From Lysobacter sp. (GTDB lineage: Bacteria > Pseudomonadota > Gammaproteobacteria > Xanthomonadales > Xanthomonadaceae), in contig JAHCAU010000003.1 in NCBI GenBank assembly GCA_019634715.1, positions 186,001 through 250,000 of the forward strand: DNA of 64,000 nt, given 5' to 3'. Position numbers and translations under genes: made by a program. Of this stretch, positions 8,800 through 14,427 are shown one piece after another. Every line of letters starts with the position of its first letter. Within the stretch, counting starts at the first letter, position 1. A model generated the notes under the pieces. It was not told where the DNA came from, searched no databases, and saw only the letters and a list, made by a program, of their open reading frames with translations.

Positions 8800-8833
8800 A
8801 CATAATATGCATACGGTCGTAGTTATGCGAAAT
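8795..8833 (+). other. Left prophage attachment site, dif-like with a 17-bp centre
   Basis: On the + strand: XerD-type arm CTTTTACATAA (8795-8805), a 17-bp centre (8806-8822), and XerC-type arm TTATGCGAAAT (8823-8833). The XerC arm is identical to that of the right site (16804-16814), and ACATAATATGCAT (8800-8812) is identical to 16792-16804. A normal dif has a 6-bp centre, so this copy is probably not a working dif. The 3' end of the repressor gene is encoded inside it. Confidence 0.8.
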
Positions 8834-9166
8834 AGACCCCGGCCGCGCTTGGTCGTTCGGATGGGCGGCAAGCACCCCCAGAACGCCCACTGAAAGCACT
8901 ACGGCGGCGGCACTCGCTAGGCGTCGCCACACGGCCTTTTCTGCGCTTGAAATAGCCCGCGCTTCGCCCACGATCCCGAGCACACGGGCGAGCGGAAAGC
9001 CCGTAATTTCAGCCATTTTCGCGCATGCGACCGCGTCGGGTGCGTTCGTCCCCGTTCGCCAGTTCGACACGCTCTGTTTCGATACGCCTAAGCGTTTGGC
9101 TAGCGCGTAATCCGACGGCACGCCGCATTCCTTCTTCACCGCGTCCAGCAGTTCGGCAATGGTCAT
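8798..9166 (-). CDS. Phage repressor, HTH plus membrane segment (DUF3693-like), lysogen form
   Basis: 122 aa as encoded in the prophage. Residues about 5-65 form an XRE-type helix-turn-helix domain (SDYALAKRLGVSKQSVSNWRTG), followed by one hydrophobic, membrane-spanning-length segment (LASAAAVVLSVGVLGVLAA, about 83-101) and a short tail ending NYDRMHIM. This layout matches DUF3693 proteins of Xanthomonas-type filamentous phages. It is transcribed away from the early genes and is the presumed immunity repressor, acting on the GTCCCGA repeats just upstream. The last codons and the stop (TAA, 8798-8800) lie within the left attachment site, so the C-terminus is set by integration; in the circular phage the frame would continue 31 codons further. 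Confidence 0.82.
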   Translation of the reverse strand: MTIAELLDAVKKECGVPSDYALAKRLGVSKQSVSNWRTGTNAPDAVACAKMAEITGFPLARVLGIVGEARAISSAEKAVWRRLASAAAVVLSVGVLGVLAAHPNDQARPGSISHNYDRMHIM

Positions 9167-9168
9167 TG

Positions 9169-9235
9169 GTCCCGATCCTCTTGACTGTAGTCCCGACCCA
9201 CATTACTACTTCCGCCAGTCCCGAGGCTCGGGACT
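9169..9235. promoter_or_regulatory. Repressor operator cluster (GTCCCGA sites) in the divergent phage promoter
   Basis: Three direct copies of GTCCCGA (9169-9175, 9190-9196, 9218-9224) and one inverted copy (TCGGGAC, 9228-9234). The last pair forms a perfect 19-bp palindrome, AGTCCCGAG-G-CTCGGGACT, at 9217-9235. They fill the gap between the repressor start and the first early gene. TTGACT at 9181-9186 could be the -35 of the rightward early promoter, lying among the repeats. Confidence 0.7.
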
Positions 9236-9326
9236 AGGCCACCCGGCGCCGGGCGGGGGCCGTCGTGGGGAATTCCGAAATGCCCCCGATCCCGCCCGGC
9301 AACCACATCTTTCTGGGGGATGTCAA

Positions 9327-9491
9327 GTGCTCACCGATCTGCTCGCGCTTCTCTTCTTCGCGGTCTGGCACGCCGGCCTTTTCCAGGTCTTCCGCGCTGC
9401 TGACCGTCGCATCCGTGCCGGCCAGACATGGCGGGAGTCTTCCTACCTCGCAGGCGTGAGGGCAGGGCGGGGGGTGCGCCATGTGCCGTGA
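9327..9491 (+). CDS. Small hydrophobic early phage protein
   Basis: 54 aa from GTG 9327, chosen because GGGGGA at 9315-9320 lies 6 bases upstream. The N-terminus (LTDLLALLFFAVWHAGLFQVF) could be a membrane helix; the rest is Arg-rich. It overlaps the next gene by 11 bp. No recognised family. Small size makes it tentative, but spacing and ribosome site support it. Confidence 0.45.
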   Translation: MLTDLLALLFFAVWHAGLFQVFRAADRRIRAGQTWRESSYLAGVRAGRGVRHVP

Positions 9492-9717
9492 CCGCTGGCA
9501 TGCCGACTACAGGGCCGCGCGTAGCGTACGGCGCTTCGAGAATGCCTTGATGCATGGCGCTGTTTCGTCGCTCGGTGAGGCCGCTCCGCTGGAGGCCTAC
9601 TGCGCCACGATGAATCAGCGGGACTCACTCCAGTTCAACCGCACGAACGGCCGTTACGGCCTCGAGGGGCGCACCAAGCGGTACATCAACGGTCCTCGCC
9701 GGAGACTTCCCGCATGA
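9481..9717 (+). CDS. Hypothetical early phage protein
   Basis: 78 aa, start ATG 9481 with a G-rich ribosome site upstream. Basic and hydrophilic, with several Arg/Asn-rich stretches (NRTNGRYGLEGRTKRYING); no transmembrane segment or known motif. It overlaps the next gene by 4 bp (ATGA at 9714-9717), as expected in a compact phage operon. Confidence 0.6.
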   Translation: MCRDRWHADYRAARSVRRFENALMHGAVSSLGEAAPLEAYCATMNQRDSLQFNRTNGRYGLEGRTKRYINGPRRRLPA

Positions 9718-9899
9718 CCCGCCGTGATCCTGACGCGCTCTCCCGCGTCGTCTCAGACGGTCGCCAATGCGAGGCAGCCATGCGTCTGGAATCTGCCGCC
9801 GTGGCCCGTGGCGACCTTCTCGCGGCCGCTGACGCGGCCGAAGTCGCCGAACTCTATTCCGCGCTCGCCTTCGCCACTGCGGAGGCTGCCCATGCGTAA
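9714..9899 (+). CDS. Hypothetical small acidic early phage protein
   Basis: 61 aa, Ala-rich and mostly helical by composition (RLESAAVARGDLLAAADAAE). Start overlaps the previous stop by 4 bp; its own stop overlaps the methyltransferase-like gene by 8 bp (ATGCGTAA). No recognised family. Confidence 0.6.
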   Translation: MTRRDPDALSRVVSDGRQCEAAMRLESAAVARGDLLAAADAAEVAELYSALAFATAEAAHA

Positions 9900-10482
9900 G
9901 CCTCGCGTGCTTGTCGCCTGTGAGTTCTCGGGCATTGTCCGTGATGCCTTCTTGGCTCACGGCTGCGACGCTCTCAGTTGCGACCTTCTCCCGACAGAGC
10001 GGCCCGGCCCCCATTTTCAGGGTGACGTTCGCGTCATCCTGGGCGCGTCTTGGGATTTGCTCATTGCTCATCCGCCGTGCACGCGTCTTGCTGTGTCTGG
10101 CGCTCGTTGGTTCAGCCTCTATCGCACGGAACAGGAACAGGCCCTGGACTTCGTTCGCCTTCTGTTCAACGCCCCCATACCCCGCAAGTGCGTGGAAAAT
10201 CCCATTTCCGTCATCTCGACTCGGATACGCAAGCCAAGTCAGGTCATACACCCGTGGCAGCACGGGCACGGGGAAGTCAAGGCTACCTGCCTCTGGCTCG
10301 AAAACCTCCCGCTGTTGTCGCCAACGCGCGTCGTCGACGGACGTGTCGCCCGCGTTCACCGCTTGCCCCCTTCGCCGGATCGCTGGAAAGAGCGTAGCCG
10401 CACGTTTGAGGGCATCGCGCACGCTATGGCGTCTCAGTGGTCGCCGGTCCTTCACGCCGCCCAGGGGGCCGCGCATGCGTAA
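9892..10482 (+). CDS. Small DNA cytosine-methyltransferase-like protein
   Basis: 196 aa from ATG 9892, starting MRKPRVLVACEFSGIVRDAF. The N-terminal SAM-binding-like strand (VLVACEFSG), a PPC catalytic motif (DLLIAHPPCTRLAVSGARW, near residue 59) and an ENP-type motif VI (KCVENPIS, near 102) place it with the short C5-cytosine-methyltransferase-like proteins common in tailed phages. A separate target-recognition domain is not evident, so activity is uncertain. It is unusual in an inovirus. Translationally coupled on both sides: ATGCGTAA overlaps with the gene before (9892-9899) and after (10475-10482). Confidence 0.75.
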   Translation: MRKPRVLVACEFSGIVRDAFLAHGCDALSCDLLPTERPGPHFQGDVRVILGASWDLLIAHPPCTRLAVSGARWFSLYRTEQEQALDFVRLLFNAPIPRKCVENPISVISTRIRKPSQVIHPWQHGHGEVKATCLWLENLPLLSPTRVVDGRVARVHRLPPSPDRWKERSRTFEGIAHAMASQWSPVLHAAQGAAHA

Positions 10483-10678
10483 CGTGCCCGTTGTCTGCGA
10501 CCACTGTGACGATCCGGTGGTTGCCAATCCTTCCGGCTGGTACCGCTGCCGCTCGTGTGGGCACGAATCCCTGCGTGATTTCGATCCTGCGAGCCGTGGG
10601 AGCGACGTGCAGCCTGTTGCGCGCGAAGCGCGCAACAGCCTGCGCGGCGCTGGGCTTGTCTCTCTATTCGATAAGTGA
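10475..10678 (+). CDS. Small zinc-ribbon protein
   Basis: 67 aa, MRNVPVVCDHCDDPVV... with two CxxC pairs (CDHC and CRSC) about 16 residues apart, forming a zinc ribbon. Start overlaps the methyltransferase-like gene by 8 bp; it ends 6 bp before the replication protein. Probably DNA-binding or regulatory; function unknown. Its coding sequence contains an 11-bp perfect hairpin. Confidence 0.65.
   Translation: MRNVPVVCDHCDDPVVANPSGWYRCRSCGHESLRDFDPASRGSDVQPVAREARNSLRGAGLVSLFDK
10614..10638 (+). other. Strong hairpin upstream of the replication gene
   Basis: CTGTTGCGCGC (10614-10624), loop GAA, GCGCGCAACAG (10628-10638): a perfect 11-bp stem with a 3-base loop, inside the zinc-ribbon gene and 47 bp before rep. 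No T-run follows, so it is not a standard terminator. Candidates are an ssDNA packaging/minus-strand-origin hairpin or an mRNA structure limiting read-through. Confidence 0.55.
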
Positions 10679-10684
10679 CAAGAC

Positions 10685-11515
10685 ATGTTTACCATCTCCG
10701 CCAGCGAAGCTAAGGCAAAGCGTCTGACGCACATGCGCAAGGGCGTCTGTGCTGCTGCTAAAGCAATCGATGACAAGTTCCGCGCCGAGTACGGCGAGCC
10801 GACCATGCGCAATGGCGTTTTTCGTCGTTCCTCGCCTTACCGCACTGCGCTAGTCACGCTGACCTATCGTCCCGATGCGCAGTGGGAACCTAAGCACATC
10901 GCTGAACTCATCAAGCATTACCGCGAGTGGTTCAAGCGCAAGCACAAGCTCGTTTTTCATTACGTCTGGACCGTTGAACTCCAGGGCAACGGCAAACCGC
11001 ATTACCACCTCGTTGCGTGGTTCCCTCGCGGTGTCGTTCCGCCTCTGCCCGATAAACAGGGGTGGTGGCAGCACGGCATGACGAACGCGGTCTTCGCGCG
11101 TTCTCCGGTTGGCTATATCGCCAAGTACGCGAGCAAGACCGAAGGCAAATCCGCGATGCACCTGCCTAAGCGTGCGCGCCTGTGGGGTTACGGCGGCCTC
11201 TCGGGTACTGAGAAGGCACCTGTGCTTATTTCCGTTGCGCCTCGTTGGCTCAAGTTCTTGATCCCTGAATGGGCCATGCCTCGGAAGCGCGTTATTGATC
11301 TGCGCGCCATGGGCAATTTCTCCGCGCCCAAACCCTTCGCATCGGCGTGGGTACTCACGTGCGCCGGAGTGTTTTCCGGCTGGGCCTATTTCGGCCCTTA
11401 CGAGTTCCAAGACCTCAATCGCGAAACGCAATCACTCGTCGTATCACACCGGGGCTTTATCGAAGTCCTCACACCCAACGACGGCACGTTTACCGTCACT
11501 CACTCGGAGCAGTAA
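10685..11515 (+). CDS. HUH-type rolling-circle replication initiator
   Basis: 276 aa. Motif 1 region LVTLTYRP near residue 56, the metal-binding HUH motif in GKPHYHLVAWFP near 104, and the catalytic tyrosine motif VGYIAKYASK near 142 (two Tyr separated by 3-4 residues). This is the standard layout for inovirus and related replication proteins that nick the plus-strand origin and start rolling-circle synthesis. A hydrophobic stretch near residues 220-235 (ASAWVLTCAGVFSGWAYFG) may be a membrane anchor. It starts 6 bp after the zinc-ribbon gene and ends 2 bp before the ssDNA-binding gene. Confidence 0.87.
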   Translation: MFTISASEAKAKRLTHMRKGVCAAAKAIDDKFRAEYGEPTMRNGVFRRSSPYRTALVTLTYRPDAQWEPKHIAELIKHYREWFKRKHKLVFHYVWTVELQGNGKPHYHLVAWFPRGVVPPLPDKQGWWQHGMTNAVFARSPVGYIAKYASKTEGKSAMHLPKRARLWGYGGLSGTEKAPVLISVAPRWLKFLIPEWAMPRKRVIDLRAMGNFSAPKPFASAWVLTCAGVFSGWAYFGPYEFQDLNRETQSLVVSHRGFIEVLTPNDGTFTVTHSEQ

Positions 11516-11517
11516 GC

Positions 11518-11916
11518 ATGAACCTCAACAGCATCCGCATCGAAGTCCTGTCCGCGCACATGCGCGAACTCAAGGGCACGTCCAAGAAGACGGGCAACGA
11601 CTATCACATGGCGATGCAGGAGGCATACGTCCACACGGGCAACGCCTATCCGGACAAGATCGAGTTGCCCTGTATCCGCAATTCCGACCGCACGGGCTAT
11701 ATCCCGTATCCGCCCGGCAATTACGGCCTCACCGTGTCGAACTTCACGGTGCGCGATGGTCGGCTGCTGCTCGATCTTCAGGCGTCGCCCCTCGTCGCGC
11801 TCGACAACCCGCTCGGGGACGCTTCCAAGCCTTCCGAGTCCTCCGAAGCATCGGAGCCGGGTAAGGCGGCTCCCAAGCCCGCGCAGGCCGCTCCCAAGCC
11901 CGCGCAGGCGGCGTAA
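11518..11916 (+). CDS. Phage single-stranded DNA-binding protein (gpV-like)
   Basis: 132 aa from ATG 11518. An OB-like N-terminal domain (residues 1-100: SIRIEVLSAHMRELKGTSKK...) with the size and position of inovirus ssDNA-binding proteins, which coat the plus strand and switch replication to ssDNA production. The C-terminal tail is low complexity, Pro/Ala/Lys/Ser-rich, with a tandem AAPKPAQ repeat (two 21-bp units at the 3' end). Role is called from position immediately after rep and from overall character rather than a signature motif. Confidence 0.7.
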   Translation: MNLNSIRIEVLSAHMRELKGTSKKTGNDYHMAMQEAYVHTGNAYPDKIELPCIRNSDRTGYIPYPPGNYGLTVSNFTVRDGRLLLDLQASPLVALDNPLGDASKPSESSEASEPGKAAPKPAQAAPKPAQAA

Positions 11917-11921
11917 CCGCC

Positions 11922-12158
11922 ATGGCATGGGTCTACGGCTGCCGGCCCAATCAATTCGACGCGCAGGCGATGACGTGCGACGCCGCTGCGTGGATCGAGG
12001 TTCCGGATGCGCAGGCTGATTTCGCCTGGCTGTTCGAGATGGACCCTGCCGCCAACCTCGCAGCTTTCACGGCTTGCTTCGGTTTCGTTCTTCTCTGCAA
12101 CGTCGCCGGCTACCTCGTCGGCGTTGTGGTCAAGGCTGTCAGTTCTGACCGGCACTAA
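11922..12158 (+). CDS. Small membrane phage protein
   Basis: 78 aa with one clear transmembrane helix near the C-terminus (AAFTACFGFVLLCNVAGYLVGVVV) and an acidic N-terminal half containing two Cys. Lies between the ssDNA-binding protein and the major coat protein, a place often used for minor coat or assembly proteins. No family recognised. Confidence 0.6.
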   Translation: MAWVYGCRPNQFDAQAMTCDAAAWIEVPDAQADFAWLFEMDPAANLAAFTACFGFVLLCNVAGYLVGVVVKAVSSDRH

Positions 12159-12216
12159 CAGCGTTTTTCCTACGGTCACACATCAACCAAACCTCAACAA
12201 TCGCAAAGGAACAACC

Positions 12217-12351
12217 ATGGACTTCTCCAGCATCCTCGACGGCCTGGCCGTTACCGGCGCCGTCACCGCCATCGTCGGCGCGGGCGCGCTCAAGGCCGCC
12301 CCCGGTTTCGCCCGCTGGGCGACCAACAAGGTGGCGACGTTCTTCCGCTGA
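12217..12351 (+). CDS. Major coat protein (pVIII-like)
   Basis: 44 aa, MDFSSILDGLAVTGAVTAIV... with an acidic N-terminus, a central hydrophobic helix (AVTAIVGAGALKAAPGFARW) and a basic C-terminus (R33, K38, R44) suited to contacting the packaged ssDNA. Ribosome site AAAGGA at 12205-12210 lies 6 bases before ATG. No cleavable signal peptide is evident. It is followed at once by a strong terminator, as for Ff gene VIII. Confidence 0.85.
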   Translation: MDFSSILDGLAVTGAVTAIVGAGALKAAPGFARWATNKVATFFR

Positions 12352-12365
12352 TCCTCAACCGCTCC

Positions 12366-12391
12366 AAGTGCCCCCCTCGCGGGGGGCACTT
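12366..12391 (+). terminator. Terminator after the major coat gene
   Basis: AAGTGCCCCCC (12366-12376), loop TCGC, GGGGGGCACTT (12381-12391), followed by CTTCT: an 11-bp GC-rich stem 14 bp after the coat stop. It would favour high coat mRNA relative to downstream genes. Confidence 0.85.
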
Positions 12392-12406
12392 CTTCTGGGG
12401 GATCTT

Positions 12407-12592
12407 ATGTCTCGGCATTACCCATCCTTCCCGTCGGTTCCCGATGTTCTTGAGCTTGCCGACGCTGTCCTTGACCTCACTGGCCCGCTCGTCTGCTGTC
12501 CACATTGCGGTGTGGAGGTTCTCGACGGTGACGGTCCCGATTGCGCTAACTGTGGCGATCCGCTCCCTAGGGCCTTTTATGACGCTCGATAA
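12407..12592 (+). CDS. Small zinc-ribbon phage protein
   Basis: 61 aa from ATG 12407. The N-terminal half is predicted helical (VPDVLELADAVLDLTG); the C-terminal half is a zinc ribbon with CPHC and CANC pairs. First gene after the coat terminator; its 3' end overlaps the next gene by 14 bp. The zinc-ribbon composition resembles the tail of the next protein. Unknown function. Confidence 0.65.
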   Translation: MSRHYPSFPSVPDVLELADAVLDLTGPLVCCPHCGVEVLDGDGPDCANCGDPLPRAFYDAR

Positions 12593-12884
12593 CCTCCTCG
12601 CGGGTTTCAACGTTGGAACTGCTATCGCAGCGATCATTGGGGGTGGTGCTCTCCTCATAGCTGTCGGTTTCGTCGCGTGGGCGGTCGATCTGGTCGCCAC
12701 ATTCTTCGAAAATCGCGACAGCTATGCGGAGGGTACCGCTGAGCAGCACGAAGCGATCAATGACGCTGGTGCGCGCGATGCGAGTGAGCACGAATGTTCC
12801 AACTGCGCCACTGTTCTAGCGGGTGTCGAGCTAGTCGACGCGCTAGGTGAGGGTTCCTGTCCACACTGTGGGGAGCATCTATGA
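12579..12884 (+). CDS. Coat-protein paralogue fused to a zinc ribbon
   Basis: 101 aa from ATG 12579. Residues 1-44 align without gaps to the 44-aa major coat protein, with 21 identical residues including the shared endings GFxxWAxxxVATFF. At the positions of coat K26, R33 and K38 it has Leu, Ala and Leu, so the DNA-facing charge is lost. Residues 45-75 are an acidic, polar linker and 76-101 a zinc ribbon (CSNC ... CPHC). The gene overlaps both neighbours. Likely a membrane protein with a metal-binding cytoplasmic or periplasmic tail, perhaps a minor virion or assembly component; function unknown. Confidence 0.75.
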   Translation: MTLDNLLAGFNVGTAIAAIIGGGALLIAVGFVAWAVDLVATFFENRDSYAEGTAEQHEAINDAGARDASEHECSNCATVLAGVELVDALGEGSCPHCGEHL

Positions 12885-12964
12885 TCTACGTCCTATTCTT
12901 CGCCTTCCTTGGGCTTGTCTGCGGTGCTGCCGCATCCATGGGTTCGCATGAGGCGTCCCAATGA
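12881..12964 (+). CDS. 27-aa hydrophobic phage peptide (pVII/pIX-like)
   Basis: ATG at 12881 overlaps the previous stop (ATGA) and its own stop overlaps the next start (ATGA, 12961-12964). It encodes MIYVLFFAFLGLVCGAAASM then seven polar residues: one membrane helix, the size and character of the tiny tip proteins pVII/pIX of filamentous phages. The perfect double coupling supports a real gene despite its length. Confidence 0.65.
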   Translation: MIYVLFFAFLGLVCGAAASMGSHEASQ

Positions 12965-14067
12965 TTGCTTATCGCTGCGTTCTCCTTCTCCTGTTCCTAG
13001 CCTTTGCGTCGCTGTACGCTCCGCGTGTTGCGGCTGCGACTACTTGTGCTCTAGCTGCGGAGCAATGCGACGAAGGCCAGGCGGCAGCGGCGTGTTTCGC
13101 CGCGATTGAGCGCTCAACTGCTCATGCCAAGTCGATCGGCTACGATGGCGCTGTCATGGAAAACTGTCGCCGTGAGGGCAATGTCACGGGTCGTTTCATC
13201 TGCGCTGTTCGCTACGGTTCTGTCTGGAAATGCATCGACCCTGCGGGTGCTATGCAAAATTCATACGAGTACGTCGATATATGCCATGCTCGCCCTGAGC
13301 AGGTTGATAAATGGGTCTACGCTGACAAGGTTTGTCACGACGGCTGCGTCTATCACGGCTATGAGGACCCGGTTACCGGTAGTACCTTTTTCTCTACCTT
13401 CCTCGAGGGCGAGCCGTCTCAAATCTGCGTTCCCGGCACGGGTACCAACGGCGGGTTTCCCGACCCTGAGGATTGCCCCGTTGGCGGGTGTTCCAACGGC
13501 GGTGACGGCACGTGCCCTGTCGGCCAGTCTGACCCCGACGGTGACGGTGTTTGCACCCCTGACGGCGGCCAGTGTCCCGGCAACAAGACGGACCCCGACG
13601 AGGACGGGTCCTGTACATGCCCTGTCGGTACGTCCGACCCCGACAACGACAACACCTGTACGTCAACCGGCGGTGGCGGTGATGACGGCGGTGGGGATGA
13701 CGATGGTGACGGTGGTTCCGGTACTTGCAATCCGCGCGTGGAGGATTGCACTGGCGCTGGCGGTGTTGGTTCTAACTTGAACTCTGACCTTTACACTCGC
13801 GATCAGGTTTCCGCCGAGTCTCAGATTTCTCGCTTGCTGGCTGGCGTTCGCGATGCTCCGATTGCTCAGTATGCAGCCAGCTTTTTCGGGGGCTGTTCCG
13901 GCGCTGGTGGGGGTTGTCCCAGCGAGTCCTGGACTGCCGGTCTCTGGGGTTACTCATTTGACCTCGGCTTGTTCTGCGCTGGTGCGCTTGCCTCGCTCAT
14001 CGCGTTCGCTGGGTGGGTCTCGCTGACTGGCATGGCCTTATTCGCGTTTCGGGTAGCTCTCCTATGA
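12961..14067 (+). CDS. Adsorption/minor coat protein (pIII-like)
   Basis: 368 aa. N-terminal signal peptide (CVLLLLFLAFASLYAPRVAAA), a Cys-rich domain to about residue 160 (ten or so Cys, presumably disulfide-bonded), then a linker of about residues 165-255 rich in Gly/Asp with three DPDxDxxC-type repeats, a C-terminal domain with a CSGAGGGC pair, and a C-terminal membrane helix (ALASLIAFAGWVSLTGMALFAF). This order matches inovirus receptor-binding pIII proteins, anchored in the inner membrane before assembly and binding pilus or envelope receptors in infection. Confidence 0.82.
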   Translation: MIAYRCVLLLLFLAFASLYAPRVAAATTCALAAEQCDEGQAAAACFAAIERSTAHAKSIGYDGAVMENCRREGNVTGRFICAVRYGSVWKCIDPAGAMQNSYEYVDICHARPEQVDKWVYADKVCHDGCVYHGYEDPVTGSTFFSTFLEGEPSQICVPGTGTNGGFPDPEDCPVGGCSNGGDGTCPVGQSDPDGDGVCTPDGGQCPGNKTDPDEDGSCTCPVGTSDPDNDNTCTSTGGGGDDGGGDDDGDGGSGTCNPRVEDCTGAGGVGSNLNSDLYTRDQVSAESQISRLLAGVRDAPIAQYAASFFGGCSGAGGGCPSESWTAGLWGYSFDLGLFCAGALASLIAFAGWVSLTGMALFAFRVALL

Positions 14068-14423
14068 TCACGGCTCATTACAGCGTTCTTAACCTTATCG
14101 CCCCTCGTGTTGGTTGGCTTACCGACCTGACCAACTGGTTGCGCGAACTTGTGCGCACGATCTTTCTTGAGGCGGTCGAGTTCGCTAAAGACTTTCTTGA
14201 ATTTCAGCTCGAGATGATCGTTGACGTCGTTCTCGCTATCGTGAACGCTGTTCCTGTGCCTCAATTTCTGGACGGCTACACCATATGCGGCATTCTCGCC
14301 TTTGCTGGTCCGACTGTTTCCTGGGCTGTGACCACGATGCGTATACCTGAGGGAATGCTGCTTATTTCTGCGGGCTTCGTGTTCTACATCATCCGCAAGG
14401 TCGTTACTCTCTTTCAGTGGTGA
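14064..14423 (+). CDS. pVI-like minor coat protein (DUF2523-like)
   Basis: 119 aa from ATG 14064, overlapping the adsorption gene stop (ATGA). Amphipathic N-terminal helix (WLTDLTNWLRELVRTIFLEAV), then several hydrophobic segments (MIVDVVLAIVNAV, CGILAFAGPTVSWAV, GMLLISAGFVFYII). Small multi-spanning protein lying between pIII and Zot, the standard position of pVI/DUF2523 proteins in Xanthomonas and Pseudomonas inoviruses, which help release the virion. Confidence 0.75.
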   Translation: MITAHYSVLNLIAPRVGWLTDLTNWLRELVRTIFLEAVEFAKDFLEFQLEMIVDVVLAIVNAVPVPQFLDGYTICGILAFAGPTVSWAVTTMRIPEGMLLISAGFVFYIIRKVVTLFQW

Positions 14424-14427
14424 TCCC

